Below, piece by piece: positions 17,430-26,475 of a stretch of DNA of 64,000 nucleotides. The DNA is from Candidatus Aminicenantota bacterium (GTDB lineage Bacteria; Acidobacteriota; Aminicenantia; Aminicenantales; UBA4085). The translations under genes and the position numbers were made by a program. Positions within the stretch are counted from its first letter, which is position 1. Each line of letters begins with the position of its first letter. Where the stretch lies: contig PLMN01000029.1 of assembly GCA_003141555.1 (NCBI GenBank), positions 151,922 through 215,921 on the forward strand, given 5' to 3'. A model generated the notes under the pieces. That model saw nothing but the letters and a program-made list of their open reading frames with translations, made no database searches and had not been told where the DNA came from.

Positions 17430-17474
17430 AAGCGCTTCCTTTTCTTCAAATTCCTTTTCCTTGGCTTCGGGTTC

Positions 17475-17503
17475 AGGATAAGGCCGGGGCGCGGACCGGT
17501 CAA
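17475..17503 (-). promoter_or_regulatory. Promoter of the PilZ-like gene pair
   Basis: TTGACC (17503-17498), 17 bp, TATCCT (17480-17475). It overlaps the in-frame GTG at 17507 and so argues for translation from ATG 17429. Confidence 0.6.
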
Positions 17504-17597
17504 TCACCCCTATGGATGAACTCCAGGGTGATATTGTTTTTCCCCGCCCTCACCCTTTCCCCGGGCCGGCCCCCCGCGCGGGGGACGGGGCCTCAAG

Positions 17598-17626
17598 TTG
17601 ACAAGGGAGGTTCCGGAAGCTAGAAT
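17598..17626 (+). promoter_or_regulatory. Promoter of proS
   Basis: TTGACA (17598-17603), 17 bp, TAGAAT (17621-17626), near consensus. The GTG at 17659 has GGAGAG upstream. Confidence 0.82.
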
Positions 17627-17658
17627 GAGCCCGCTTCATTTTACCCCCGGAGAGAAAC

Positions 17659-19116
17659 GTGAGCAAAGACGAGCGTCTGGTTAAGCAAATAACGCCCAAA
17701 AGCGAGGATTTTTCGCGATGGTACGCTGAAATCGTCCAAAAAGCCGAGCTGGCCGACTATACGCCCATGAAAGGCATGATGGTCATCCGCCCCTACGGGT
17801 ACGCCATCTGGGAGAACATCCAGCGCCTGATGGACGACCGGATCAAGGCGACCGGCCATGTGAACGCCTATTTCCCCCTGTTCATCCCGGAGAGCTTCCT
17901 CAAGAAGGAAGCCGAGCACGTCGAGGGGTTCACTCCGGAGGTAGCCTGGGTCACGGCCGGGGGGAATGAGGAGCTCGAAGAGCGCTTGGCCGTCCGGCCG
18001 ACCTCGGAAGCCATCATCGGCTACCTTTATTCCAAATGGATCAAATCCTGGCGCGATCTGCCGATCCTGTATAACCAATGGGCCAACATCGTCCGCTGGG
18101 AGAAAGTGACCCGCCCGTTCCTCCGCACGACCGAGTTCCTCTGGCAGGAAGGGCATACCTGCCATGAGACCGCCCAGGAAGCCGAGGAGGAGACGCTGAA
18201 GATCCTGGCTATGTACAAGGAGTTCTGCGAAACCGAGCTCGCCATCCCGGTCATCGCCGGCCGCAAGACTCTTCGCGAGAAGTTCGCCGGGGCCCAGATG
18301 ACCTATGCTATCGAGGCCCTGATGTCCGACGGCAAGGCGCTCCAAATGGGGACTTCCCACAACCTCGGCCAGCATTTCTCCAAGGCCTTCGACATCAAGT
18401 TCGAGGACCGGAACCAGACCCTGCAGTACGTCTGGCAGACCTCCTGGGGGACCACGACCCGGATGGTCGGGGCCGTGATCATGGCCCACGGCGACGACTC
18501 GGGCCTCCGCCTCCCGCCCCGCGTGGCTCCCGTGCAGGTCGTCCTGATCCCCATCGCCTTCGGCAACTGGAAGGAGACCGTCCTGCCCGCCGTCCTGGCC
18601 GCCCAGGAGACCCTGAAGAAGGCGGGCCTCCGGGTCCTGGTTGACGCCCGCGAGGAATTCACCCCGGGCTGGAAATTCGCCGAGCACGAAATGCGGGGCG
18701 TCCCGCTTCGGATCGAAATCGGCCCCCGCGACGTCAAGGCGGGGCAGGCCGTCTTCGTCCGCCGCGATATCAAGGCCAAAGAGCCGGTTCCGCTCGGCGA
18801 GCTCGCGGTCCGGGCCGCGGCCGTGCTCGATGAGATCCAGGCCTCGCTCTATGCGGCCGCATTGAAATTCCAGGACGACAATACGCGCGTCGCCGAAACT
18901 TATGCCGATTTCAAGGACATCCTGGAGAACCGGCGCGGCTTCGTCAAGAGCCCGTGGTGCGGTGGGGGAGAATGCGAGGACAAGATCAAGGCCGAGACGA
19001 TGGCCACGATCCGGGTCATTCCCCCGGACTGCGAAGGTCCCGCGGCCGAAGGCCGGACTTGCATTTCATGCGGGCGGGAGGCCAAAGCCATCGCTTACTT
19101 CGCCCGCGCGTATTGA
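17659..19116 (+). CDS. proS: Prolyl-tRNA synthetase (short, archaeal/eukaryal type)
   Basis: A 485-residue class-II synthetase lacking the bacterial INS editing domain. Class-II motifs are visible: motif 1 near KGMMVIRPYGYAIWENI, motif 2 in RWEKVTRPFLRTTEFLWQEGH, motif 3 later with GTTTRMVGA and the final GDDSGLRLPP. A C-terminal zinc-type extension with Cys residues (PWCGGGECED, TCISCG) closes the protein, typical of this type. The start is GTG. It is followed 5 bp later by pcm. Bacteria with this form usually use trans-editing or none. Confidence 0.95.
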   Translation: MSKDERLVKQITPKSEDFSRWYAEIVQKAELADYTPMKGMMVIRPYGYAIWENIQRLMDDRIKATGHVNAYFPLFIPESFLKKEAEHVEGFTPEVAWVTAGGNEELEERLAVRPTSEAIIGYLYSKWIKSWRDLPILYNQWANIVRWEKVTRPFLRTTEFLWQEGHTCHETAQEAEEETLKILAMYKEFCETELAIPVIAGRKTLREKFAGAQMTYAIEALMSDGKALQMGTSHNLGQHFSKAFDIKFEDRNQTLQYVWQTSWGTTTRMVGAVIMAHGDDSGLRLPPRVAPVQVVLIPIAFGNWKETVLPAVLAAQETLKKAGLRVLVDAREEFTPGWKFAEHEMRGVPLRIEIGPRDVKAGQAVFVRRDIKAKEPVPLGELAVRAAAVLDEIQASLYAAALKFQDDNTRVAETYADFKDILENRRGFVKSPWCGGGECEDKIKAETMATIRVIPPDCEGPAAEGRTCISCGREAKAIAYFARAY

Positions 19117-19121
19117 GCCGG

Positions 19122-19760
19122 ATGTTTCCCGACGAAGGCGCCCGGCGCGAGCGGATGGTCGGGGGCCAGATCGCCGGCCGGGGCGTTCATGAGCCGAGGG
19201 TCCTGGCCGCCCTGCGCAAGATTCCCCGCGAGGCCTTTGTCCCCGACCCGCTGAAGAATGTCGCCTATGAAGACGAGCCCCTGCCGATCGGCGAGGGGCA
19301 GACGATCTCCCAACCCTATATCGTGGGGTTCATGACCGAAGCTCTCGCCCTCAAAGGCGGGGAGCGCGTCCTGGAAATCGGGACGGGCTCGGGCTACCAG
19401 ACGGCGGTCCTGGCGGAGCTGGCCGGCGAAGTTTTTACCGTCGAAATCGTCGAGAGCCTCTCTCTCGGCGCTCGGGGGACGCTCTCGACCCTAGGCTATG
19501 CCAACATCCGTTTCAGGACCGGGAACGGCGCCGAGGGCTGGGCGGAATTCGGGCCTTATGACGCGATCATGGTCACCGCCGCGCCGGTTTTGATCCCCCC
19601 TGCGCTCCGGGACCAGCTCAAGGTGGGCGGGCGGATGATCATCCCCGTCGGAAGCGGCGGACAGACACTCATCCTCGTCCGGCGCGGGGAGGAAGGATTC
19701 GAGGAGAGGGATCTCCTGGCGGTCCGCTTCGTTCCCCTGGTGAACGAGCGCCGAATGTAG
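19122..19760 (+). CDS. pcm: Protein-L-isoaspartate O-methyltransferase
   Basis: A 212-residue SAM-dependent repair enzyme that methylates isoaspartyl residues in damaged proteins. The Rossmann motif I is VLEIGTGSGYQTAVLAEL at about residues 80-97; the preceding GQTISQPYIVGFMTEAL is the family signature and FVPLV near the end is typical. The ATG at 19122 follows the proS stop by 5 bp; a TTG at 19113 overlapping that stop is an alternative. Confidence 0.92.
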   Translation: MFPDEGARRERMVGGQIAGRGVHEPRVLAALRKIPREAFVPDPLKNVAYEDEPLPIGEGQTISQPYIVGFMTEALALKGGERVLEIGTGSGYQTAVLAELAGEVFTVEIVESLSLGARGTLSTLGYANIRFRTGNGAEGWAEFGPYDAIMVTAAPVLIPPALRDQLKVGGRMIIPVGSGGQTLILVRRGEEGFEERDLLAVRFVPLVNERRM

Positions 19761-19782
19761 GCCCCGTCCGAGGGAGGCACCG

Positions 19783-20244
19783 ATGAAACGAGGGATTCCG
19801 GCGATGGTCCTGCTCCTGGTTATTCTCGGCGGGCGCCTGGCGGCCCAGTCCGGGCGGCCCGACGACAAGTTCATCAAGATCTATCTCCCCTCGGGATCGT
19901 CCGTCACCGCCGAGCTTGCGGTCACCGATGCGGAGCGGGCGCGCGGGTTGATGTTCCGCGAGAGGCTCCTTCCCGACCAGGGAATGCTCTTCGTCTTCGA
20001 ACGGGAGAGCGCCGCCGCGTTTTGGATGAAGAATACGCTGATTCCCCTCGACATGCTGTGGCTCGACCGCGACCGCCTCATCGTCCACGTCGAGCGGAAC
20101 GTCCCGCCCTGCAAGTCCGATCCCTGCCCGTCCTACGGCCCGTCCCGCCCCGGCCTCTATGTCCTCGAGCTCCCGGCCGGGGCGGCCGACCGCTTCGGAT
20201 TGAAGACGGGCGATCGGCTCGATTTTGCCCTCCCGAGACGATGA
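19783..20244 (+). CDS. DUF192 family exported protein
   Basis: A 153-residue protein with an N-terminal signal peptide (RGIPAMVLLLVILGG) and a DUF192 domain: ARGLMFRERL, MLFVFERE and AAFWMKNTLIPLDMLW are all standard motifs. The function of the family is unknown. Starts 22 bp after pcm with GGGAGG upstream; last gene of the proS transcript. Confidence 0.85.
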   Translation: MKRGIPAMVLLLVILGGRLAAQSGRPDDKFIKIYLPSGSSVTAELAVTDAERARGLMFRERLLPDQGMLFVFERESAAAFWMKNTLIPLDMLWLDRDRLIVHVERNVPPCKSDPCPSYGPSRPGLYVLELPAGAADRFGLKTGDRLDFALPRR

Positions 20245-20261
20245 CGCCCGGCGCCGACGAT

Positions 20262-20290
20262 TTGTCAGGCGTCGGCGAACCGGGTATAAT
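20262..20290 (+). promoter_or_regulatory. Promoter of the CDP-alcohol phosphatidyltransferase gene
   Basis: TTGTCA (20262-20267), 17 bp, TATAAT (20285-20290). The ATG is only 14 nt downstream with no Shine-Dalgarno, so the leader would be about 7-8 nt. Confidence 0.8.
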
Positions 20291-20304
20291 GACTCCTTTT
20301 TAAA

Positions 20305-21192
20305 ATGTCGAAAATCATCCAGGAATTCCGCAAAACGCTGAAGCTCACCGAGGTCGAGGAGCTCGCCGACCTCTATATTCTCCGGCCCCTGGCCTTCCTC
20401 CTGGTCAAGGCCATCGCCGGGACGAACATCACCCCTAACCAGCTGACGATGCTGTCGATGGCCGTCGGCGTCCTGGGAGGAGTCGGCTATGGGCTCGGGC
20501 GCCCGTCGACCATCGTCCTCGGAGCCGTCCTCTTCGGCCTCTCGCTGGTGCTCGATTGCGCGGACGGCCAGCTCGCCCGGCTGAAGAAAAACGGCACGCC
20601 GCTTGGCCGCATCCTCGACGGCCTGATCGACTACGTAGTTACGATCGCGGTCTTTGTCGGCCTGGCCGTGGGGCTTGACCCCGGCCCGGGCCGTCGGACG
20701 GCCTGGATCCTTCTTCTCGCCGCCGCCGGGCTGAGCAACGTCTTCCATTCCGTCGTGGTCGACTATTACCGGTCCCGGTTCATGGATCGGGCGAAGGGCG
20801 AAAAGCACGACGTGGCTTTCGAATACCGCGATCTCAAAGCGGAATTGGAGGGGCTCAAGGGAAAGCCGGGGAGCTCGGTCCGGAGGGGAATCATCGGCTT
20901 GTATCTGAGATATCTTTCGCTCCAGATGAGGATGATCCGGCCGGGAAGCGTGCCCCGGCCCGCGTCCGCCGCCGGCCGGGACGCGTTCTATCGGGCGAAC
21001 AAGGGGATCATGCGCGGCTGGACGTTCCTGGGGTCGGGGACGTTCGGAGTCCTGATGGTCGCGACCACGCTCATCGGGCGGTTTGATCTCTACTTGTGGG
21101 CGCGGATCGTAGTCGGCAATCTCCTGGCCGCGGTCCTCTTCGTCATCCAGATCAGGATCGACCGGCGGCTCGAGCTCCGGTCGCCCTTATAA
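20305..21192 (+). CDS. CDP-alcohol phosphatidyltransferase family protein
   Basis: A 295-residue inner-membrane enzyme. The CDP-OH motif DG..AR...G...D...D is present in DCADGQLARLKKNGTPLGRI with LDGLID (about residues 91-116). Several membrane helices flank it. It would transfer a phosphatidyl or related group from a CDP-linked donor to an alcohol; the substrate cannot be told from sequence. The C-terminal end overlaps lpxB by 6 bp on the opposite strand. Confidence 0.88.
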   Translation: MSKIIQEFRKTLKLTEVEELADLYILRPLAFLLVKAIAGTNITPNQLTMLSMAVGVLGGVGYGLGRPSTIVLGAVLFGLSLVLDCADGQLARLKKNGTPLGRILDGLIDYVVTIAVFVGLAVGLDPGPGRRTAWILLLAAAGLSNVFHSVVVDYYRSRFMDRAKGEKHDVAFEYRDLKAELEGLKGKPGSSVRRGIIGLYLRYLSLQMRMIRPGSVPRPASAAGRDAFYRANKGIMRGWTFLGSGTFGVLMVATTLIGRFDLYLWARIVVGNLLAAVLFVIQIRIDRRLELRSPL

Positions 21193-22329
21193 GGCCGAGG
21201 TTCGGGCCAGCGCGGAAAGCTCGGCGGTGACGTTCGCCGAAGCCGGCTCGTCTCCCAGGCTCCTCCGGATCTCCTTGAAGCGGGCGATCATCTCGGCCCG
21301 GTCGGGGGCCGACTCGAGCAGCCGCAGCCCCTCGCGGGCGACATTCTCCGCGGTGAAATCCTTTTGGACGAGCTCGGGGACGATCCTCGTTCCGGCGAGG
21401 ATGTTGACGATGCTGTAATCGCCGATGCGGACGAAGCGGCGGCCCAGGGCGTACGTGAGCCGCGAGATCCTATAGAACGCGACGAACGGCGCGCCGAGCA
21501 GGGCGGCCTCGAGGTTGGCCGTTCCGCAGGCGGACAAGACGACGTCGGCCGCGGCCATGGCCTCGTAAGCGTCGCGGTCGAGGATCGCGACCTCGGGCCC
21601 GCCCGCGGGAAGGGCTTCCCGGACGGCGCGCGCGTCCAGGTCCTGAGCCTGGATGAGAACGAACTGGCAGGGGACCCGGTCGCGGATTCTCGCCAGCGCG
21701 TCGGCCAAGACGCTCATATGGAAGCGGATCTCGCTCCGGCGGCTGCCGGGCATGACGGCGATCAGCTTCCGGGAGGGATCGAGGCCGTATTTGCGGAAAA
21801 ACTCCTCGCGTCCGAACGCCGTCCGGACGCGCTCGAACAGGGGATGCCCGACGAACCTGGCCGGGATGCCCGCGTCCGCATAGATTTTTTCCTCGAAGGG
21901 GAAGATCAGGCACATCTTCCGGACGGCTTTTTTAATCGTCGACAGCCGGCCTTTGCGCCAGGCCCAGACGGTCGGGCTGATATAATAAAGGACCGGAACC
22001 CCGAGCGCCTTCAGGCGCTTGGCCAGGCGGAGGTTGAAATCGGGGGAATCGATGAGCAGGGCGGCGGCAGGCATCCGCGCCTTGACCTGGTCCCGGATCC
22101 CCCTGAAGATCCGGCGGATCCGCGGCAGGTGAGCCACGACTTCGGCGAGCCCTACGACGGCCAGATCCTCCATCGGGTAGAGGATCTCCACGCCCGCCTC
22201 GGCCATGGCCGTCCCCCCGATCCCGAAGAATCTGGCGCCGGGAAGCTCGGCCGCGCAGCGGCGGACGACCGCGGCGCCGTAGTTTTCCCCCGATTTCTCG
22301 CCGGCGACGATCAGGATGGGGCGCATCAT
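21187..22329 (-). CDS. lpxB: Lipid-A-disaccharide synthase
   Basis: A 380-residue GT19 glycosyltransferase that joins UDP-2,3-diacylglucosamine and lipid X in lipid A synthesis. The diagnostic N-terminal AGEKSGENYGAAVV and GIGGTAMAEAGVE are clear; ISPTVWAWRKGR and GHPLFERV are family motifs, and LIAVMPGSRRSEI marks the donor site. The start ATG 22329 overlaps the upstream pseudopilin stop. It proves LPS-type lipid A in the host. Confidence 0.96.
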   Translation of the reverse strand: MMRPILIVAGEKSGENYGAAVVRRCAAELPGARFFGIGGTAMAEAGVEILYPMEDLAVVGLAEVVAHLPRIRRIFRGIRDQVKARMPAAALLIDSPDFNLRLAKRLKALGVPVLYYISPTVWAWRKGRLSTIKKAVRKMCLIFPFEEKIYADAGIPARFVGHPLFERVRTAFGREEFFRKYGLDPSRKLIAVMPGSRRSEIRFHMSVLADALARIRDRVPCQFVLIQAQDLDARAVREALPAGGPEVAILDRDAYEAMAAADVVLSACGTANLEAALLGAPFVAFYRISRLTYALGRRFVRIGDYSIVNILAGTRIVPELVQKDFTAENVAREGLRLLESAPDRAEMIARFKEIRRSLGDEPASANVTAELSALARTSAL

Positions 22330-22883
22330 TTCTTGTCCCGCTGGTCGTAATAAACGACCTCGGGGGTTTTCTTGGGGTCCTGCCCGATGTAGAAGAACCA
22401 TTGGTCATAGGACTCTTGTTCGTCGTAAATCCGGATGGAGGCCCGCGTCGACGGGCTGACGACGCCGATAATGCGGGGCGTCTCGATGGCCGCCAGGCTT
22501 TTCTCCGGGACGATCATGAGCTGGGCGGGCGCGCCCGAGGTCCCGCCGGGAGCGGCGGCGGACCCGCTCGAGGGCAAGCGGTTGTCGTTTTGGACGATGA
22601 TGTCCCAGCGTCCCTCCCGAGTCATCGGATCCTTGTAAAGCCGGCGGAGGAAGCGCTTCTTGTAGAGCTCCTCGAGCGAGGGAGGGTATCGTCCGGGGTT
22701 TTTCTTTTGATAAAGACGGATCGCATTCACGATCTGCAAGCCCCGGAAGATGAGCTCCTCCTCGGTATCGCGCCGGACCTGGGTTTCCCAGACCGGCACC
22801 GCGGCCAGGAGGCCCACGGAGAGGATCGCGACGAGGACGAGCAACAACACCATCGTGGTGCCGGCTTGGAGGCGGGTCACCAT
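22326..22883 (-). CDS. Pseudopilin-like protein of a type II secretion/type IV pilus system
   Basis: A 185-residue protein with a prepilin-like N-terminus (MVTRLQAG before the hydrophobic TTMVLLLVLVAILSVGLL). The Glu at position 5 of the mature part is absent, as in minor GspK-like pilins. Next comes EEELIFRGLQIVNAIRLYQ, a typical stalk helix. Positioned between the GspG-like gene and lpxB, overlapping both. Which complex it joins is not shown, as no secretin or ATPase lies in this window. Confidence 0.7.
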   Translation of the reverse strand: MVTRLQAGTTMVLLLVLVAILSVGLLAAVPVWETQVRRDTEEELIFRGLQIVNAIRLYQKKNPGRYPPSLEELYKKRFLRRLYKDPMTREGRWDIIVQNDNRLPSSGSAAAPGGTSGAPAQLMIVPEKSLAAIETPRIIGVVSPSTRASIRIYDEQESYDQWFFYIGQDPKKTPEVVYYDQRDKK

Positions 22884-23281
22884 GTGGAGTAGGGCGTCCC
22901 GTCGAGCCCGTTGCCCTCGGCCCCGGATTTGACGTCCAAGATCCCGAACTCGGTTCCCGGCTGGACGAGCTCGTCGATCGAGGGCTGGTCCTTGACCTCG
23001 ATCCAGGTGTCGGGCTTGGTGGTGATGGGGTCGACCGGCATCTTGCGCAGGTAGTTCTCGTCGACCAGGGCCTCGAGCGAGGCGGGATATTTGCCCTTGT
23101 CGGTGTGGTACTGGTCGATCAGCTTGCGCAGCTGGAAGAGGGTTTCCCTGAGCACGGTCTCCCGGGCCTTCTTCACCGAGTTCTGGTAGTGGGGGAGAGA
23201 GAGGCCGACCAGGATCCCGATGAGGGTCAGGACGATGATCATCTCGATCAAGGTGAAGCCTCGGGTTGAGCGGCGGGGCAT
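22877..23281 (-). CDS. GspG-like pseudopilin
   Basis: A 134-residue type II secretion major-pseudopilin-like protein. The prepilin cleavage site RG|FTLIEMIIVL with Glu5 is followed by an 18-residue helix and a long N-terminal alpha helix. The C-terminal DPITTKPDTW region is typical of GspG. The ATG at 23281 has GAGGA upstream and lies 7 bp after the previous pseudopilin gene. Overlaps the next gene by 7 bp. Confidence 0.82.
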   Translation of the reverse strand: MPRRSTRGFTLIEMIIVLTLIGILVGLSLPHYQNSVKKARETVLRETLFQLRKLIDQYHTDKGKYPASLEALVDENYLRKMPVDPITTKPDTWIEVKDQPSIDELVQPGTEFGILDVKSGAEGNGLDGTPYSTW

Positions 23282-23288
23282 GCGTTCC

Positions 23289-23774
23289 TCACCAGTCCCG
23301 GTACTTGGTCCCGTCGAGGGCCTTGCCCCGGCTCTTGGTATACACATCGAACACATTCTCCTCCCCCCAGCTCGTCGCGTCGGGAGCGTCCTGGCTCGAG
23401 AGCAGGCCCCATTCGCCGGAGGGGGTCATGGGGTCGCGGGGGATGCGGCGCAGGAACTTGATGATCTTGTCGGAGCTCGTCTTGCCCTTGGCATCGGCCT
23501 TGAGCTTGACCCCCTTCACCAGGACGTCGAGCGTCGGCGGATAGCCGTCGGTGTCGGCCTCGAACTCGATTTTCTTGTCGTCGGCGAACTTCTTGTATTC
23601 GTCGATGGCCTCCCGGATCGCCCGGACGTCGCGCCGGAGCTCGGTTTCGCGCTCCCGCTGAATCGCAATCTTGGCCATGGGCAGGACGGCCCCGGCCAGG
23701 ATGGCGATGATGGCCGCCGTCACCAAGACTTCGACAAGGGTGAACCCTGATCTCCGCCGGATTATCTCGGCCAT
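23289..23774 (-). CDS. Type II secretion-type pseudopilin (prepilin N-terminus)
   Basis: A 161-residue protein. The prepilin motif SG|FTLVEVLVTAAIIAILAG has Glu5 and a hydrophobic helix; EYKKFADDKK and a DPMTPSGEWGLL ending follow the GspG/GspH style. The start is ATG 23774 (with GAGG 9 nt upstream), although GTG 23780 is possible. It lies 50 bp after pnp on the same strand, which suggests read-through. Confidence 0.8.
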   Translation of the reverse strand: MAEIIRRRSGFTLVEVLVTAAIIAILAGAVLPMAKIAIQRERETELRRDVRAIREAIDEYKKFADDKKIEFEADTDGYPPTLDVLVKGVKLKADAKGKTSSDKIIKFLRRIPRDPMTPSGEWGLLSSQDAPDATSWGEENVFDVYTKSRGKALDGTKYRDW

Positions 23775-23830
23775 ATGCACGGACCTCGACTCCTCCGGAA
23801 GGCCCCCCGGGACGCGCGCCGCCGGCGCGG

Positions 23831-26032
23831 TCAGTACCGGTTCTTCCGGTGATCGCCGCCGCGGCCGCCGCCCCCGCCGTGGGGTCGCTTATAGCGCGAG
23901 TCGCGGTCCCGGTTGTACCCGCCCTCGGGGGCGCTGGAGCCGCCTTCGGGGTTCGGGTTCTCGATGAGGGCCTTCATACTGAGTTTTATCTTGCCGCCCT
24001 CTTCGACGTTAAGGACCTTGACGTTGATGGTCTGGCCGATGCTCAGGACGTCGCGCACGCTCGCGGTGCGCTGATGGGCGATCTCGGAGACGTGCATCAA
24101 GCCGACGAGGTTGGGCAGGATCTCGACGAAGGCGCCGTATTCCTCGATGCGGACGACCTTGCCCGTGTACGTCCGACCCACCTCGGCCTCGGCCGTGATC
24201 TCGCTGATCATTTGCTTGGCCTTCTCCGCCGCCGCCATGTCGGTCGAGGCGATCGTGATCTTGCCCGTTTCGTCGATGTCGATCTTGGCCTTGGTGGCGG
24301 CCACGATCCGCTTGATCACCTTGCCGGAAGGTCCGATGACTTCGCCCACCTTTTCGGGGCTGACGAACATGGTGTAGATGTGGGGGGCGTAAGGCGAGAT
24401 ATCGGGGCGGGGGGCCGCGATGACCGCCTTCATTTTCTCGAGCACCTGGAGGCGGGCGATCCTGGCCTTGGCCAAGGCCTCGCGGATGAGGTCCAGGCTG
24501 AGAGCGTGAATCTTGAGGTCCATCTGAACGGCGGTGATGCCCCGCTCGGTGCCGGCAACCTTGAAGTCCATGTCGCCGAAGTGGTCCTCGAGGCCGGCGA
24601 TGTCCGTCAAGACGGCGTGGCGATCGCCTTCCTCGACCAGGCCGATGGCGATCCCGGCGACGATCATCGTCAGGGGGACGCCTGCGTCCATGAGCGACAA
24701 GATCCCGCCGCAGACCGTGGCCATGGACGAGGATCCGTTGGATTCCATGATGTCGGAAACGATGCGGACCGTGTAAGGGAACTTCTCCTCGTCCGGCATG
24801 GCTTGGAGGATGGATTTTTCGGCGAGCGCCCCGTGGCCGATCTCGCGGCGACCGGGCCCGCGGAGGAAGCCCACTTCGCCGACGGAAAAGGACGGGAAGT
24901 TGTAATGAAGCATGAACCGTTTGTGGGTCTCTTCGCCCAGGCCGTCGATTCTCTGGACGTCCTCGGGCGTGCCGAGGGTGACCGTGGCCAGACACTGGGT
25001 TTCGCCCCGGGTGAACAAGGCCGAGCCGTGCGTCCGGGGGAGGAGGCCGACTTCGGCCGAGATCGGGCGGATCTCGTCGAATGTCCGGCCGTCCACACGG
25101 ACGCCCTGTTCCAGGATGAGCTTGCGGGCGAGCTTTTCCTCGATCCGCTCGAAGATCGCCTTGGCTTCCGCCCGGCCGTTCTTGTCCTCCTCGGGGATGG
25201 ACTCGATCAGGGCCTTTCTGATGTCGGTCACGGCCGTCTCGCTGGCCTTCTTGCCGTGCGTCTGAAAGGCAACCAGGAGCGAGGGCCCGATCTTGGCTTC
25301 GACCTCGGCGAGCTTGGCCGGGTCCGGAATCTTGGGGCTGAAGGCGCGCTTCGTGATGCCCATCGCCCGGTAGTGCTCTTTCTGGAGCTCGATGATCTGG
25401 CGGATGGGATCGAGGGCCGCGGCGATGGCGCCGTGCATCTTCTCCTCGTCCACTTCCTTAGCTCCGGCCTCGAGCATGCAGACGCCGTCCTCGGTCCCCA
25501 CGACGAGCAGGTTGAGGGGGCTTTGTTCGAGTTCCTTGGCCGTGGGGTTGATGACGTACTGGTCGTTGATCAGGCCGACTTTCACCGCCCCGATGGGTTT
25601 GGTGAACGGGATGTCCGAGAAGTACAGGGCGGCCGAGGCCCCGATGATGCCCAGGGTGTCGGGCTCGTTCTCGAGGTCGGCCGAGAGGAGCAGCGCCACG
25701 ACCTGGGTGTCGTTGAAGTAGCCTTCGGGGAAAAGCGGCCGGACGGGCCGGTCGATCAGGCGGGCGACCAGGATCTCGCGCTCCGAGGGACGGCCCTCGC
25801 GCTTGAAGAAGCCGCCCGGGATCTTGCCCGCGGCATAGGTGTTCTCACGGTAGTCGATGGTGAGAGGGAGAAAATCCTTGTCCTCCTTGGGTTCCCGGCG
25901 CGAGGTCGCGGACACGAACATGATCGTGTCGCCGTAGCGGACGATCGCCGAGCCGTCCGCCTGTTTGGCCATCTTTCCAAGCTCGATGGACAGGATTCTG
26001 CGATTGATTTCCAGGCTAATCGTATGGGTCAT
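23831..26032 (-). CDS. pnp: Polyribonucleotide nucleotidyltransferase (PNPase)
   Basis: A 733-residue enzyme degrading RNA 3'-to-5' by phosphorolysis. Two RNase PH-like domains are visible: the first begins at residue 1 with SLEINRRILSIELGKMA, the second has the GETQCLATVTLG and GILSLMDAGVPLT motifs. KH (VIGPSGKVIKRIV, near 570) and S1 (about 632-700, with GKVVRIEEYGAFVEI) domains follow, and a Gly/Arg-rich tail ends the protein. It lies 20 bp after rpsO, the standard order. Confidence 0.97.
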   Translation of the reverse strand: MTHTISLEINRRILSIELGKMAKQADGSAIVRYGDTIMFVSATSRREPKEDKDFLPLTIDYRENTYAAGKIPGGFFKREGRPSEREILVARLIDRPVRPLFPEGYFNDTQVVALLLSADLENEPDTLGIIGASAALYFSDIPFTKPIGAVKVGLINDQYVINPTAKELEQSPLNLLVVGTEDGVCMLEAGAKEVDEEKMHGAIAAALDPIRQIIELQKEHYRAMGITKRAFSPKIPDPAKLAEVEAKIGPSLLVAFQTHGKKASETAVTDIRKALIESIPEEDKNGRAEAKAIFERIEEKLARKLILEQGVRVDGRTFDEIRPISAEVGLLPRTHGSALFTRGETQCLATVTLGTPEDVQRIDGLGEETHKRFMLHYNFPSFSVGEVGFLRGPGRREIGHGALAEKSILQAMPDEEKFPYTVRIVSDIMESNGSSSMATVCGGILSLMDAGVPLTMIVAGIAIGLVEEGDRHAVLTDIAGLEDHFGDMDFKVAGTERGITAVQMDLKIHALSLDLIREALAKARIARLQVLEKMKAVIAAPRPDISPYAPHIYTMFVSPEKVGEVIGPSGKVIKRIVAATKAKIDIDETGKITIASTDMAAAEKAKQMISEITAEAEVGRTYTGKVVRIEEYGAFVEILPNLVGLMHVSEIAHQRTASVRDVLSIGQTINVKVLNVEEGGKIKLSMKALIENPNPEGGSSAPEGGYNRDRDSRYKRPHGGGGGRGGDHRKNRY

Positions 26033-26052
26033 GGGAGGGAGTCGGGCGTCCG

Positions 26053-26319
26053 TTACTTGCGGAGACCAAGCTTCTGGATGAGCTTTTCGTAGCGTCCGGA
26101 ATCCTCGCGCTTCAGGTAGGCGAGGAGCTTCTTCCTCTGGCCGACGAGCCTCTGCATGCCGGTCGGGGCATGATGATCGTTTTTGAAGCCGGTCATATGC
26201 TGGGAAAGCTGGGTGATGCGCTCGCTCAGGAGGGCGATCTGGACCTCAGCCGAGCCCGTATCCGTCGGTTGGATTCTGTTCTCGGTGATGATCTTGGTTT
26301 TCTTGTCTTTCATCAACAC
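26053..26319 (-). CDS. rpsO: 30S ribosomal protein S15
   Basis: An 88-residue S15 from the first GTG. The conserved TGSAEVQIALLSERI, MQRLVGQRKKLLAYL and YEKLIQKLGLR blocks are all present. Three in-frame starts sit close together (GTG 26319, TTG 26316, ATG 26313); AGGAG lies 10 nt before GTG. Upstream of pnp, the usual cotranscription. Confidence 0.96.
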   Translation of the reverse strand: MLMKDKKTKIITENRIQPTDTGSAEVQIALLSERITQLSQHMTGFKNDHHAPTGMQRLVGQRKKLLAYLKREDSGRYEKLIQKLGLRK

Positions 26320-26350
26320 TTTCTTATATCTCCTATTTTAAATCATTGAT

Positions 26351-26379
26351 AACTTAGCAAAATAGCCCGGGAATGTAAA
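26351..26379 (-). promoter_or_regulatory. Promoter of rpsO-pnp
   Basis: TTTACA (26379-26374), 17 bp, TAAGTT (26356-26351). The leader to the start is about 25 nt and contains AGGAG. Confidence 0.6.
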
Positions 26380-26475
26380 CCCCGGCGCGCGGGGCTGAGC
26401 CTTGTCGCCGGCATGGAGGAAGGGGCTGAAGAGGCCGTACGGGACACGAGGGACGGGAGGATACGGAGGGCCGGA

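Noticed and set aside
17430-17507. Longer N-terminus of the PilZ-like protein from GTG 17507
   Set aside because: Promoter boxes at 17475-17503 lie inside it and AAAGGAAG precedes ATG 17429.
17503-17539. ATCACCC/GGGTGAT stem followed by T residues, like a terminator
   Set aside because: The stem is only 7 bp with a 16-nt loop, and no plus-strand gene lies directly upstream.
23849-26092. 747-codon open frame on the plus strand
   Set aside because: It is antisense to pnp, whose motifs are intact. High GC opens the complementary frame; the translated sequence is Asp/Gly/Val-rich without any domain.
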